This document shows, one piece after another, positions 18,243 to 27,947 of a stretch of DNA of 64,000 nt. The notes under the pieces were generated by a model. The model saw only the letters and a program-made list of their open reading frames with translations. It did no database searches and was not told the origin of the DNA. Position 1 is the first letter of the stretch; each line of letters begins with the position of its first letter. The translations under genes and the position numbers were made by a program. This DNA is from Firmicutes bacterium UBA5010. GTDB lineage: Bacteria > Bacillota > Clostridia > Tissierellales > Sedimentibacteraceae. Location: contig DGYI01000037.1 in assembly GCA_002396645.1 (NCBI GenBank), forward strand, positions 76,205 to 140,204. Direction: 5' to 3'.

Positions 18243-20829
18243 ATTGTAATAAGTGATGGTGTAAATAATAAATACGGTTCATTGTTTGCCACTTATGATT
18301 TTTTCTATGCATGGAGAAAAATTGATGAATATGATAAAGAAGTAGATGGAATCAATTCTCTTATTACAATGGTAAAGGACTATTTAGAAAGGAAAGACTA
18401 CTTGCTGTTATCAAAAACTTTGTTTATTTTCCATATAATTCGGATAAAGATGTAAAGGTCTTTTGTCGCTATCCGCAATATTTTGCAGCAACGAAACTTT
18501 TTGAAAATATTAAACTACATATGCGCCCACATGGAGATGGTAAGGGTGGTACTTACTTTGGAGCAACGGGTTGTGGTAAAAGCTATACAATGGTGTTTTT
18601 GTCTCGTATTTTAATGCGAAGTACCCACTTCGCAAGTCCTACAATTGTAGTAATTACAGATAGAACAGACCTGATGATCAGCTTTCAAAACTCTTTGGGA
18701 CTTCTAAAGAATATATTGGGGATAACACTATTATAAGTATTGATTCAAGAGAAAAACTTCGAGCAGAACTTCAAGGCAGAGAAAGTGGAGGGGTTTATTT
18801 AACCACAATTCAAAAGTTTGCAGAGGATGCAGAATTGCTTACTGAAAGAAATAATGTCATTTGCATTTCGGATGAAGCACATAGATCACAGGTTAACTTA
18901 GACCAACAGCTTAAACTTACTGAAGATGGGGTAGAGCGAAAATATGGTTTTGCAAAATATCTCCATGATTCTCTTCCAAATGCAACTTATGTTGGATTTA
19001 CAGGAACATCTATTGATGCCACTATTGAAGTTTTTGGTAAGGTGGTAGATTCGTATACTATGACAGAATCTGTTAAGGATGGAATAACTGTAAATCTTGT
19101 TTACGAAGGCAGAGCAGCAAAAGTAAATCTTGACCAAGATAAAGTCAAAGAAATTGAAGAATACTATGGTAATTGTGTACGTGAAGGTGCTAATGAATAT
19201 CAAATAGAGGAAAGTCAAAAAGCTGTAGCTCATCTAGATGTTATTATAGGAGTTCCAGACAGACTTAGTGCAGTGGCACATGATTTTATAAAACACTATG
19301 AAAATATAGTGACAGAAGGAGCTACGGTGGCAGGGAAGACAATGTTCTGTGCCAACCGTGATATAGCATATGCACTCTATAAATTTATAATTGAATTACG
19401 CCCAGAATGGGCAGAGAAAAAACAATGTGAGGAAGGTATTGAACTTTCTGAAAAGGAAAAAAAAGAGCTAAAACCTATTGAAAAGATAAAAATGGTTATG
19501 ACTCGAAATAAAGACGATTTAAAAGATTTATATGATATGCTTGGAACAAAAGAAGACAGAAAAGAGATTGATTGCCAATTCAAGCAGGTTAAATCTAATT
19601 TTAAAATTGCAATATTAGTGGATATGTGGTTAACAGGCTTTGATGTTCCATGCCTTGATACAATTTACATAGATAAGCCGATACAGCAACATACTCTTAT
19701 TCAAACAATATCACGGGTAAATCGTGTTTATGAAGGTAAGGATAAAGGATTAATCGTTGACTACATTGGTATAAAAAACAATATGAATAGTGCTCTTGCT
19801 AAATATACGAATTTTGAATCAGAAGAATTTGAGGAAATAGGACAATCCGTAACAATTGTAAAAGACCAGCTTGAAGTATTGGCACAGATGTTTCATAACT
19901 TCAATTCTAATGATTTCTTTAATGGCACTCCAAAAGAGCAACTTGACTGCTTAAATAGAGCTGTTGAATATGTACAACTTACAGAAGAACTTGAACTTAG
20001 ATTTATGGCTGCTGTTAAAAGGATGAAGCAAGCTTTTAATCTTTGTAGTAGTAGCGATGAGTTAACGGACAATGATAAAGATTATATTCATTTTTATATT
20101 GCTGTACGTTCTATTTTATTTAAGCTAACAAAGGGTACTGCTCCCGACATTTCACAGATGAATGCCAGAGTGAGAAAACTCATAGAAGAAGCTATTATTA
20201 CTGATGGTTTTGAAGAAATTTTTAGTATTGATTCAGATGTAGAGAAAATAACAGTAGATATTTTTAGTGAAGAATACCTTAATAAAATTGCTAAAATTAA
20301 GTTGCCAAACACAAAAATAAAAATTCTCCAAAAATTGTTGTCTCAAGCAACAGACGAATTTAAAAAGGTTAACAAAATAAAAGGTGTTGAATTTGCTGAT
20401 AGATTGAAAAAGGTTGTTGATGATTACAATAACCGCAGAAAAGATGAATCATATGCAACTGAAATTCTTGATGATGTAGCGGAACAACTTGCTAAACTAC
20501 TTGAAGAATTAAAAAATGAAAAAAACTCGTTTATGGGAATGGGGATTGATTTTGAATAGAAAGCCTTTTATGACATATTAAAAGCTGTAGCCAAAAAGTA
20601 TGATTTTGAATATCCGGATAGCAAATTGATAAATCTCTCCAAAGAAGTAAAAAAAGTTGTTGACGATAAGGCCAAATATACGGATTGGGCAACTCGTGAT
20701 GACATAAAAGCAGAACTGAAGGTTGATTTGATAATCTTGCTTGATGAACATGGTTATCCCCCTGTTACTATGGATGATGTATATAAGGAAGTGCTAGAAC
20801 AAGCTGAAAACTTTAAAAAATATTTATAG
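18243..20829 (+). pseudogene. Broken type I restriction enzyme R subunit
   Basis: Joined across frames the region reads as HsdR: ISDGVNNKYGSLFATYDFF, GKGGTYFGATGCGKSYTMVF (Walker A), TTIQKF, ISDEAHRSQ (DEAH box), GFTGTSID, and the helicase motif TLIQTISRVNRVYEGKDKG. There are frameshifts near 18373 and 18680, an in-frame TAG at 20557, and the C-terminal part resumes in the same frame to 20829. The N-terminal nuclease domain is missing. The largest open piece is 18835-20559. No hsdM or hsdS is in the window. Confidence 0.88.
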
Positions 20830-20926
20830 CAAGGAAAAGAGCACTGAATCGTTTGATTAACGCTGCTATACAGAATGAGGATGCTGGGAAAGAGAAAATA
20901 TAAATTATTGGAGTAAGGAGAAAGCA

Positions 20927-21583
20927 ATGGCTAAAGTAAAGTGTCCGAAATGCGGAAATAGAAATGTAGCAGAATATCTTTGGGGTATGTCTGCTTTTAC
21001 AGAGCAATTAGAAGAAGAACTTGAAGCAGGGCATGTTGTGCTTGGTGGATGCATGATTACGGAATCTGATCCCAAATATCATTGCAATAATTGTAAGAAA
21101 GATTTTGGAGGACCACCAATTAAAATGAATAAAGATGGCTCATTATTTGATTATGCTATTGAAACCCGAAAAATAAGTTTTTATGTGGGTGGTTTCTTTG
21201 GAGGATACATAAATACATGCTTTGAAAAAGGCGAGAGTGACTGCCATTATGAAGTTAAACCCGGTTTAGCAATAGATGAATACAATTTTGAGAACAATAG
21301 AACTGGTAAGCAAGAACTATCTATTGAAGAATGGAATAAGCTTATCAATAAAATATATAATAAGATATTTTTATTGTCTTGGAAGAAGAAATATAATAAT
21401 TCTGATATTCTGGATGGAGAGCAGTGGGGGTTGGAAATACAACTAACAGGAAAGAGACAATTGAATTATTATGGTTCCAATGCTTATCCAGTATACTGGA
21501 GAGAGCTTATCAATATATTTCGTCCATATGCTAAAAATGCAGGAATTACGTTAAGAACAAATGGTAATAAGATGATGATATAG
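20927..21583 (+). CDS. Zinc-ribbon protein of unknown function
   Basis: 218 residues. The N-terminus has CPKCGNRN and, about 45 residues later, CNNCKKDFG, two CX2C pairs that would form a zinc ribbon. The rest is mixed alpha/beta with no motif I recognise; a later segment has a run of aromatic residues (YYGSNAYPVYWRE). AAGGAG precedes the ATG. It lies 28 bases before a PD-(D/E)XK-type gene, and both follow a type I restriction remnant, so a defence-island setting is plausible but unproved. Confidence 0.7.
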   Translation: MAKVKCPKCGNRNVAEYLWGMSAFTEQLEEELEAGHVVLGGCMITESDPKYHCNNCKKDFGGPPIKMNKDGSLFDYAIETRKISFYVGGFFGGYINTCFEKGESDCHYEVKPGLAIDEYNFENNRTGKQELSIEEWNKLINKIYNKIFLLSWKKKYNNSDILDGEQWGLEIQLTGKRQLNYYGSNAYPVYWRELINIFRPYAKNAGITLRTNGNKMMI

Positions 21584-21610
21584 AAAATACTAATATCGAG
21601 GGTATTAGAT

Positions 21611-22807
21611 ATGAATATTGAACTATTATTGCAAGAGGTATCTGCTATATCAAAAAAGTATGATTTAATTAATCAAAAAACTGGCGGATACTTTAATATT
21701 TTTAAAATTGCTAATATTGCTTCTGATGAGGTTACAATCTGCCGGGTGCTATACGAATTACTTTCTCCAACAGGTAGTCATTATCAAGGAATTACATATT
21801 TAAAACTATTTGTGGAGAAAGTATTGAAAATAGAAATGTCTGAATCGGAGCTTGCATCTGCAGCGGTTTATCGAGAATACTCTATAGATGAAAATCGTAG
21901 AATTGATATAGTTATTCGTACAAAAGAAAGATTGGTACCAATAGAAGTAAAGGTATATGCAGAGGATCAGGAGAACCAGTGTTATGATTATTATCAAAAA
22001 GCAATAAATTCAAATTTGTTCTATCTAACTAGACATGGAGATTTCCCTTCAGATTATAGTGCTAACGGATTGACGGACAAGCAGGTTACAGCTATATCAT
22101 TTTCTGATGATATTTTGAACTGGCTTGGGAAGTGTTTGGAGCAAAAGGAAACAATAAAAATCGCACCCATCAGAGAAGTTATATTGCAGTATATGTCGGC
22201 TATCCGTAGCTTTACTAATCAAATGGAGGATGAAAAGGAAATGGAAATTAAAGATGTAATTACGAAATCTCCAGAAAATATGAGGAGTGCTATTGCGATA
22301 GAAAGTAGTGTTACAGAGTGTAAAATAGATCTAATGGAAAAACTGTTTAAAGCAATTGAAGAAAAGGTTGGTAGAAAAAAACTTCAAAATGAATATGATT
22401 ACTCAGCCAATGAAGGAGAAAAAGTAAATAAATTTTATAGCCGCAAGTCTTCTACATACCCAGGAATCAGTTATTTGTATAAATCGGCTGTAAAACCTAA
22501 TATAGATATATGGGTCAGAATAGAAATTGATGACTTAATATTCGTTGGTTATTGTGTTGCTAATCGTCTAAAGTCAGGAGAACAGTGTTTATCTGAAAGT
22601 GAAATCATGAATCATATAAGATGGATAAATAAACCTGTAATTGATAACTGGTGGGCATATTATGAGTTATTGCCAGATGATAATTATGATGCAGCACCAG
22701 ATTTTAGAAATGTAGATGAGTATTATTTGAAATTGTTTAATAAAGAGCAATTTGATAGTTTTGTAAGCATCTGTGTAAATAAAATAAATGAATTTCTTTT
22801 GAAATAA
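21611..22807 (+). CDS. PD-(D/E)XK nuclease superfamily protein
   Basis: 398 residues. The nuclease core is visible as D99 in RRIDIVIRT and E112/K114 in VPIEVKVYAEDQ, with the acidic E49 in LYELLSPTG upstream, a pattern I associate with the PDDEXK_4 type family of accessory regions. The C-terminal half, after about residue 230, has aromatic-rich segments (IRWINKPVIDNWWAYYEL) that may bind nucleic acid or a partner. It may be a stand-alone defence nuclease. Start at 21611 is preceded by GAGGGTATTAG, a weak binding site. Confidence 0.78.
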   Translation: MNIELLLQEVSAISKKYDLINQKTGGYFNIFKIANIASDEVTICRVLYELLSPTGSHYQGITYLKLFVEKVLKIEMSESELASAAVYREYSIDENRRIDIVIRTKERLVPIEVKVYAEDQENQCYDYYQKAINSNLFYLTRHGDFPSDYSANGLTDKQVTAISFSDDILNWLGKCLEQKETIKIAPIREVILQYMSAIRSFTNQMEDEKEMEIKDVITKSPENMRSAIAIESSVTECKIDLMEKLFKAIEEKVGRKKLQNEYDYSANEGEKVNKFYSRKSSTYPGISYLYKSAVKPNIDIWVRIEIDDLIFVGYCVANRLKSGEQCLSESEIMNHIRWINKPVIDNWWAYYELLPDDNYDAAPDFRNVDEYYLKLFNKEQFDSFVSICVNKINEFLLK

Positions 22808-22843
22808 AAACAAGCTCTGCCTAATAAAATCATGGACAGAGCT

Positions 22844-23362
22844 TTATACTTTTATCTTCTTCAAGAAATCACTTTCAGGGCGATAAGGTACATTAAAATC
22901 ATACCCCATTTTATTCATTTCCTGCATTTTTATCAGCAGTAGATTAATATGTGAATTTAACATACTTGAAATCTGCACTATATCATAACCATCTCGAGCT
23001 AGAGCTAACACCTCATCATTGTCAATTAATAGATGAGAACCAAAGATATTGGCTTCGTATTCGGTAGTATTTTTCATATCGAAAAGCTCAAATTCCTTAA
23101 GACCATTACTGGCTAAATTTCTATGAAAAATATCATGACCGATTTCATGTGCTAATACCATCTGGCGCATGTGGTCATCTAAATTATTATTAATAAAGAT
23201 TATACGTTGCTTCCAACGATAGGTATACATGCCCAATAGGTCATCGTAACTCTCATAATAAATCTTAATACCAAGTTCATTGGCAATCTGTCTGGTATCC
23301 CTTGTCCCTATACGGTTGACAAGAGCATTCGCTTTCTTATATATTCTGAAAGAGTCAATCAA
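22844..23362 (-). CDS. ImmA/IrrE-family metalloprotease
   Basis: Zinc protease of 172 residues with the HEXXH motif H72-E73-...-H76 (AHEIGHDIFH). In mobile elements this protein cuts the XRE-type repressor encoded beside it and so induces the element. It lies downstream of the HTH gene on the same strand, which is the ICEBs1-style arrangement. Its stop is close to the stop of the convergent nuclease gene, where an inverted AGCTCTG/CAGAGCT pair probably terminates both. Confidence 0.88.
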   Translation of the reverse strand: MIDSFRIYKKANALVNRIGTRDTRQIANELGIKIYYESYDDLLGMYTYRWKQRIIFINNNLDDHMRQMVLAHEIGHDIFHRNLASNGLKEFELFDMKNTTEYEANIFGSHLLIDNDEVLALARDGYDIVQISSMLNSHINLLLIKMQEMNKMGYDFNVPYRPESDFLKKIKV

Positions 23363-23421
23363 AGCAGCACCCCCTGTATAGAATCTACTATTCCCCGGTT
23401 ATAATAATAAAAAAGTTGGAC

Positions 23422-23844
23422 TTATTTATTATTATCGTCATCTAATCTATATTTTTTAGGAGTGTACTTTTTGTTTTCCTCTTTAGCATCCCAATAAGCT
23501 TGTTGTAAGGAGCGCATAACAGCATCCTTATCTGCTTCTGATAATTCACCACCTGCAAATAATCCACCAATTTCAGCAACTAAATCTTCAGCTTGTCTTG
23601 CACCACGATTGCCATATTTAGTTTTTGCCTTTGTGATAAATTCTTCATCTTCGGTTAAAAGATAATTAATATCGACATTAAAAAGTGTAGCTAATTTGGA
23701 ATAAACTTCTCGTTTCTTTGGATAGCTGTTACTATTTTCGTAGCTAATAATTGTACGTAGTGAAACACCAATTTCTTTTGCCAAGTCAGTCTGGGTCATA
23801 TCTTTCCCTTTCCGTAAGTCTCTAAGTTTTTCTCCAAATCTCAT
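23422..23844 (-). CDS. XRE-family repressor (ImmR-like)
   Basis: 140 residues with an N-terminal helix-turn-helix (MTQTDLAKEIGVSLRTIISY) and a longer C-terminal tail rich in charged residues that could hold the ImmA cutting site. The ATG at 23844 has AAGGAGG upstream; the frame open to 23877 begins before that site. It faces a region with several TTCACA/TGTGAA-type sites and two opposed promoters, as expected for the switch of an integrated element. Confidence 0.88.
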   Translation of the reverse strand: MRFGEKLRDLRKGKDMTQTDLAKEIGVSLRTIISYENSNSYPKKREVYSKLATLFNVDINYLLTEDEEFITKAKTKYGNRGARQAEDLVAEIGGLFAGGELSEADKDAVMRSLQQAYWDAKEENKKYTPKKYRLDDDNNK

Positions 23845-23893
23845 AATATCCTCCTTGAATATGAAGTTATATTTCATAAAATGTATTTTGCTA

Positions 23894-23979
23894 TTGACAT
23901 ATGATGGTTATCTTCATATAATATAAATGTGAAGAATAACTACACATACTATAGTACATAAATCTTCACATTTTGTCAA
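23894..23979. promoter_or_regulatory. Face-to-face promoters with repressor sites
   Basis: Rightward promoter: TTGACA (23894-23899), 17-base spacer, TATAAT (23917-23922). Leftward promoter: TTGACA read on the minus strand at 23979-23974, 17-base spacer, TACTAT at 23956-23951. Their start points would be only about 15 bases apart and transcription would run through each other. Perfect 9-base inverted repeats ATGTGAAGA (23927-23935) and TCTTCACAT (23963-23971) lie at the rightward start and inside the leftward spacer. Confidence 0.75.
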
Positions 23980-24050
23980 TAGTCAATAAAAATATGGGGT
24001 GGGGAATATAACATGTAAATTAAATACCCCTAAAACAACGGAGGTATGGG

Positions 24051-24632
24051 ATGAGACTTACAAGAAACATGAAGAATATTTCAAAGATGTATGATGGTAT
24101 GAACCTTGATGAGGAACAGGTTTTTCATAAATCAAAACTTGTTCTTGCTATATACAGGGATGTAGTATGGAGAACCATTCAAGAAGCTAATTATGTAAGG
24201 GAAGCATGTGAGTCATATTATAGCAATGAGCTTGCTACAGCTTTAACATATTTAAATGATTTTGCACCTACTGAAAAGAAGGACAAGTTTAGTGATAAAG
24301 TTTCCTGTATTTTTGAGACTAAATGGATGATAGATCTTGTAGATACAGCAATGATTAAAATTTATAATTATCATACAAATGGAAAGCTGTATCATGAAAT
24401 ATTGTCAAAATGCTATATTACAGCATATCCAATGACAGAAACAGAAATACTGGAATATCTTTCTATAGAGCGGACAAGTTTCTATACAAAAAAGAAAGAG
24501 GCAATAAAACTATTTGGAATTGCACTTTGGGGATATTCCCTTCCCAAATATCAAGCTATATTTAATGGGACAAGTACTATAGAAGAAAATGAGTTACTAT
24601 ATTTCTTTGAAGAAAAGCAAAATGCGTACTAA
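24051..24632 (+). CDS. ArpU-like mobile-element regulator
   Basis: 193 residues. The C-terminal third has a sigma-4/HTH-like segment (EILEYLSIERTSFYTKKKEA) like that of ArpU-type late regulators and related phage proteins; the rest is helical. CGGAGG precedes the ATG. It is the first gene of the rightward transcript from the switch region. Family assignment is by resemblance only. Confidence 0.6.
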   Translation: MRLTRNMKNISKMYDGMNLDEEQVFHKSKLVLAIYRDVVWRTIQEANYVREACESYYSNELATALTYLNDFAPTEKKDKFSDKVSCIFETKWMIDLVDTAMIKIYNYHTNGKLYHEILSKCYITAYPMTETEILEYLSIERTSFYTKKKEAIKLFGIALWGYSLPKYQAIFNGTSTIEENELLYFFEEKQNAY

Positions 24633-24635
24633 GTG

Positions 24636-24675
24636 TGAACTAAAGTTGAACTAAAGTTGAACTAAAGTTGAACTA
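24636..24675. repeat. 11-bp tandem repeat
   Basis: Three complete copies of TGAACTAAAGT (24636-24646, 24647-24657, 24658-24668) plus a partial copy to 24675, starting just after the stop codon of the preceding gene. Confidence 0.85.
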
Positions 24676-24770
24676 GATACGAACTATCTACGTACTGACT
24701 TTGAATTGTCAATAGCCTATACTCTGTATTATGGGGAAGTAATGGCCTAAAATAAAATAACAATCAAGAG

Positions 24771-24798
24771 CCTCGGCATTTATGTCGGGGTTATTTTT
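24771..24798 (+). terminator. Intrinsic terminator
   Basis: CCTCGGC (24771-24777) pairs with GTCGGGG (24784-24790) using two G-U pairs, followed by TTATTTTT. Confidence 0.6.
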
Positions 24799-24830
24799 AT
24801 GCCCATTTCTCCAAATATATGGTGATGGAG

Positions 24831-24870
24831 AAGCCTGGAATAACAAATTAATGTTGTTCTGGGCTTTTTC
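24831..24870 (+). terminator. Second intrinsic terminator
   Basis: AAGCCTGGAATAAC pairs imperfectly (11 of 14) with GTTGTTCTGGGCTT, followed by TTTTCTTT. With the terminator at 24771 it isolates the sigma-like gene from the ArpU-like gene. Confidence 0.5.
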
Positions 24871-24993
24871 TTTACCCAAAAACAGGGGGAAACATGGAAC
24901 AGCCAAAGTCTAGCTTACATACAAAATGCCGTTCTCCTCCTTTTTCTGATGATTACATTCATTTTTAAAAAATCAGAAAACGGAGGAATTAGA

Positions 24994-25467
24994 ATGGGTT
25001 TTAATTATAGTAGAGAAAAGTTGATATTTGATAGAGAATGGGAAAAGTTACGTGGACAATACAAAAAAGCAGGAATGAATGATGAAGCAATACAGGAGCT
25101 ATATGATTTTGATTGGAGCTGGTTTCGTATGAGAAGAAACTACGAAAATCGTGTACAAGCTATGCCGGAAGAAGAGATAGATGAGCAGAATGCTGAAACA
25201 CGCTCCAATCTGTTTCAAAGGTTTACATCACTATACACAAGTTTTGATGTAATGGAGCTTTCAGGAAGATACGCTTGGATAGATACTATTTCTGATGATG
25301 CACTTTCAAGAAAACTAAGAGATTTAAGTGATTATGAATTAGAGCTTTTAACTTTATTGGCTTTAGAAGGTTATACTCAGCGTGAAATTGCAAGAAAAAT
25401 GCACTGTTCACAAAATGCTATATCCAAAAGATTAATCAAAATAAAAAGAATTTTAAAAGAAAAATAA
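24994..25467 (+). CDS. Sigma factor-like HTH protein of a mobile element
   Basis: 157 residues with a C-terminal sigma region 4-like helix-turn-helix (GYTQREIARKMHCSQNAIS) preceded by ELELLTLLALE. The N-terminal part is helical and charged, without recognisable region 2. AGGA precedes the ATG at 24994; the frame open from 24949 starts before that site. Such proteins commonly accompany serine-recombinase elements of Clostridia and may drive the recombination genes; that role is inferred. Confidence 0.75.
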   Translation: MGFNYSREKLIFDREWEKLRGQYKKAGMNDEAIQELYDFDWSWFRMRRNYENRVQAMPEEEIDEQNAETRSNLFQRFTSLYTSFDVMELSGRYAWIDTISDDALSRKLRDLSDYELELLTLLALEGYTQREIARKMHCSQNAISKRLIKIKRILKEK

Positions 25468-25489
25468 AATATTTTTCAAAAATGGTTGT

Positions 25490-26040
25490 CAAAAAGGTCT
25501 TCTCGTTGCCTACACATTGAGGGGATCTTTTTTATTCCCTGTCTTGTACTTTGAAAACTAAATATCCGGTTACATAAATACGTTAGTTGATGAGCCAGAA
25601 ATGGAGAAGCGACATTGGAGGATGCGCCAAGACCACCTGTAAGAGCAGATGTTTTAATTTCTGTTTTTATCAAAGTCGGCAAAATAAGGTGCAAAGCGAT
25701 ACCCATCCGTTCCAAGAAACAATCCATGGTAGATTGTTCGCAACAACCTCATCAGCCTATAATGATACTTCTGCCCAGCCACAGACATCGCAATGGGGGC
25801 AGCCAGCGGAGATCCCGGTGGAGGTGAGAGTCCTATGATGCAATAACTGTTAAAAGCAGTTAAAACCAATTGCAGTTTATGTAATCGCCCTATAAGTCTT
25901 GCTTGCAAGACTTTGTGTGTTGGGGATAGTAGTGTCTAAGTACAACACAAATTCTTAATATTAGAAGCAATGGGGATCGCTTGAAATAGACGAGAGTCTA
26001 TTTATAAGTTTTTTATTTAAAATGGCGGTCCCTATTTTTG
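25490..26040 (+). ncRNA. Candidate large structured non-coding RNA
   Basis: About 550 bases with no credible gene (only short overlapping frames in several directions) and clearly higher G+C than the flanking genes, especially 25590-25830. Stems near the 3' end: AAGTCTT/AAGACTT (25894-25913); TTTGTG..TTG with CAACACAAA (25912-25952); AAATAGAC/GTCTATTT closing a GAGA tetraloop (25984-26003); and an outer stem GGGATCGC (25973-25980) with GCGGTCCC (26025-26032) ending in a T-rich tail, like a terminator. The 5' end is not fixed. It lies between the sigma-like gene and the recombinase operon. Resemblance to the ROOL class by size and setting is only a suggestion. Confidence 0.5.
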
Positions 26041-26107
26041 TGATATTAAGCAGATGAAAAATACTTACATAAACAATAATAAAATTTATATGAATGGAGG
26101 AATGGTG

Positions 26108-26269
26108 ATGACCAAAGAGCAAACAGCGAAAGAAGTAGAATATAAAATGGCTTTAAAACTGCTAAAGATCTTACTTTGTAGAGGAATTATAACGGATGAA
26201 GAATATGCAGAAATTGATGAATTAAACCGTCAGACCTTTTCTCCAGAACTTTCAAAAGTATATGTGTAA
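26108..26269 (+). CDS. SHOCT-like small protein (53 aa)
   Basis: Short helical protein MTKEQTAKEV... with the segment LLCRGIITDEEYAEID, which matches the SHOCT pattern of a short C-terminal oligomerisation motif. GGAGG at 26096-26100 fits the ATG at 26108. It is the first gene before the recombinase trio, and similar small proteins often accompany such recombinases. Function unknown. Confidence 0.7.
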   Translation: MTKEQTAKEVEYKMALKLLKILLCRGIITDEEYAEIDELNRQTFSPELSKVYV

Positions 26270-26349
26270 TAACACTAGCTATATTTTAATTCTTGTGATA
26301 ATGTGTGTTGCTAACAGGAACTAAAGTTCTAAAAGAAAGGAGGAAGACT

Positions 26350-27942
26350 ATGGCAAAGAAAGTAAGGAAAATAGAGCCTGTAATGCAAAAGGTTATCTTA
26401 GAATTACAACCTAAAAAACGAGTTTGTGCTTACTGCAGAGTAAGTACTGATTCAAGAGAACAACAGAATTCCTTTTCTGCACAAGTAGAATATTACAAGA
26501 CTTTTATCGGAAAAAAGGATGACTGGGAATACACAGGAATTTATGCTGATGAAGCCAAAAGTGGAACACAAGTAAAAAGACGTGATGAATTTTTGCGAAT
26601 GATGAAAGACTGTGAAGACGGCAAAATTGATATGATTATTACAAAATCCGTTACAAGGTTTGCTAGAAATACAGTAGACAGTATTGAGGCTATCAGAAAG
26701 CTAAAAGCACTTGGTATCGGGGTATATTTTGAGAAAGAACATATTAATACCCTATCAGAAAAAAGTGAGCAGATGATTACCATACTAAGCTCCCTTGCAC
26801 AAGGAGAGGCAGAAAGCATCTCCACTAATAACAAATGGGCAGTTAAAAAGAGATTTCAAGATGGAACATTTAAGCTTAGTGATCCTGCTTATGGATATAC
26901 CAAGGATGAAGATGGAAATCTCATAATAAAAGAAGATGAAGCAAAGATTGTTCGTAGGATTTTTCATGAATATCTAAATGGAAAAGGCTCATATGTAATA
27001 GCAAGGTATTTAAATGACGATAATGTCCCAACCATACGCTCAGCAGAAGAATGGCAGGACAGTGTAGTAAAAGAAATCTTACAAAATTCCATCTACGAGG
27101 GAGACTTATTATTACAAAAGACATATACAACTGAGGTACTTCCCTTTGAAAGAAAATCAAATAAAGGGGAACTGCCTCAGTATTTTATTGAAAACAATCA
27201 CGAACCCATTATTACAAGAAAAGAAGGGCAGATGGTCAGAGAAATTTATGAATATCGAAGAAATCAAATGGGAGTAGATGATAGTGGAAAATACCAAAAC
27301 AGATATGAATTTAGCAGCAAAATCATCTGCAAGGAATGTGGTAGCACCTTTAGGAGACAAAAGATTTATATCGGTAAACCATATGAAAAAATTCAGTGGT
27401 GCTGTGTCCAGCATATAAGGGATATAAGTAAATGCAGTATGAAAGCGGTAAGGGAAGATATTATAAAAGAAACCTTCCTAACTATGTGGAATAAGCTGGT
27501 AAGCAATCATACAAATATCCTTTATCCCCTACTTGAATCATTAAAGAATTTAAGAACAGATCATGAGCAGGAAGAGAAAATTAAAAAACTAAATAGTAGA
27601 ATTATGGAATTAACAGAGCAGAGTCATATCCTTAGTAGAGTCGTATCGAAAGGGTATATTGACTCTGCTATTTTTATAGAAAGACAAAATGCTCTGACTG
27701 TAGAACTTGAAGCCATTAAGAAAATGAGGAATCAATGCCTTGAAGATAACGGTTATGAAAAAGAAATCATAGGAACAGTAAGACTGCTAGAAATCATAAG
27801 GTATAATCCAGAGATTATAGAAGAGTATGACGAAAACCTATTTCTCAATACGGTGGAAAATATCATTATCGGAGAAAATCATGAGATTACCTTCAAGCTA
27901 ATAAACAACCTAGAACTGACAGTATTATGGAAAGTGAGGTGA
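26350..27942 (+). CDS. Large serine recombinase (first of three)
   Basis: Site-specific recombinase of about 530 residues. N-terminal resolvase domain with catalytic S32 in CAYCRVSTDS, then the recombinase domain (YGYTKDEDGNL, ARYLNDDNVPTIRSAEEW), a zinc ribbon (CKECGSTFRR ... CCVQHIRD) and a coiled-coil region (about 400-470). AAAGGAGGA sets ATG 26350. It is followed within 5 bases by the second gene, so the three recombinases are one operon. It probably excises or integrates the element; its attachment sites are not proven. Confidence 0.93.
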   Translation: MAKKVRKIEPVMQKVILELQPKKRVCAYCRVSTDSREQQNSFSAQVEYYKTFIGKKDDWEYTGIYADEAKSGTQVKRRDEFLRMMKDCEDGKIDMIITKSVTRFARNTVDSIEAIRKLKALGIGVYFEKEHINTLSEKSEQMITILSSLAQGEAESISTNNKWAVKKRFQDGTFKLSDPAYGYTKDEDGNLIIKEDEAKIVRRIFHEYLNGKGSYVIARYLNDDNVPTIRSAEEWQDSVVKEILQNSIYEGDLLLQKTYTTEVLPFERKSNKGELPQYFIENNHEPIITRKEGQMVREIYEYRRNQMGVDDSGKYQNRYEFSSKIICKECGSTFRRQKIYIGKPYEKIQWCCVQHIRDISKCSMKAVREDIIKETFLTMWNKLVSNHTNILYPLLESLKNLRTDHEQEEKIKKLNSRIMELTEQSHILSRVVSKGYIDSAIFIERQNALTVELEAIKKMRNQCLEDNGYEKEIIGTVRLLEIIRYNPEIIEEYDENLFLNTVENIIIGENHEITFKLINNLELTVLWKVR

Positions 27943-27947
27943 GGTAG

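Noticed and set aside
22844..23844. Toxin-antitoxin pair
   Set aside because: HEXXH protease plus XRE protein with charged tail and element genes next door fits ImmA/ImmR element control better.
24636..24675. CRISPR array or coding extension of the ArpU-like gene
   Set aside because: Pure 11-base tandem repeat without spacers, beginning after a stop codon.
25587..25908. Several open frames of 70-84 codons on both strands in the non-coding region
   Set aside because: They overlap one another, lack ribosome binding sites, have no recognisable domains and coincide with stable RNA stems; a structured RNA explains them better.
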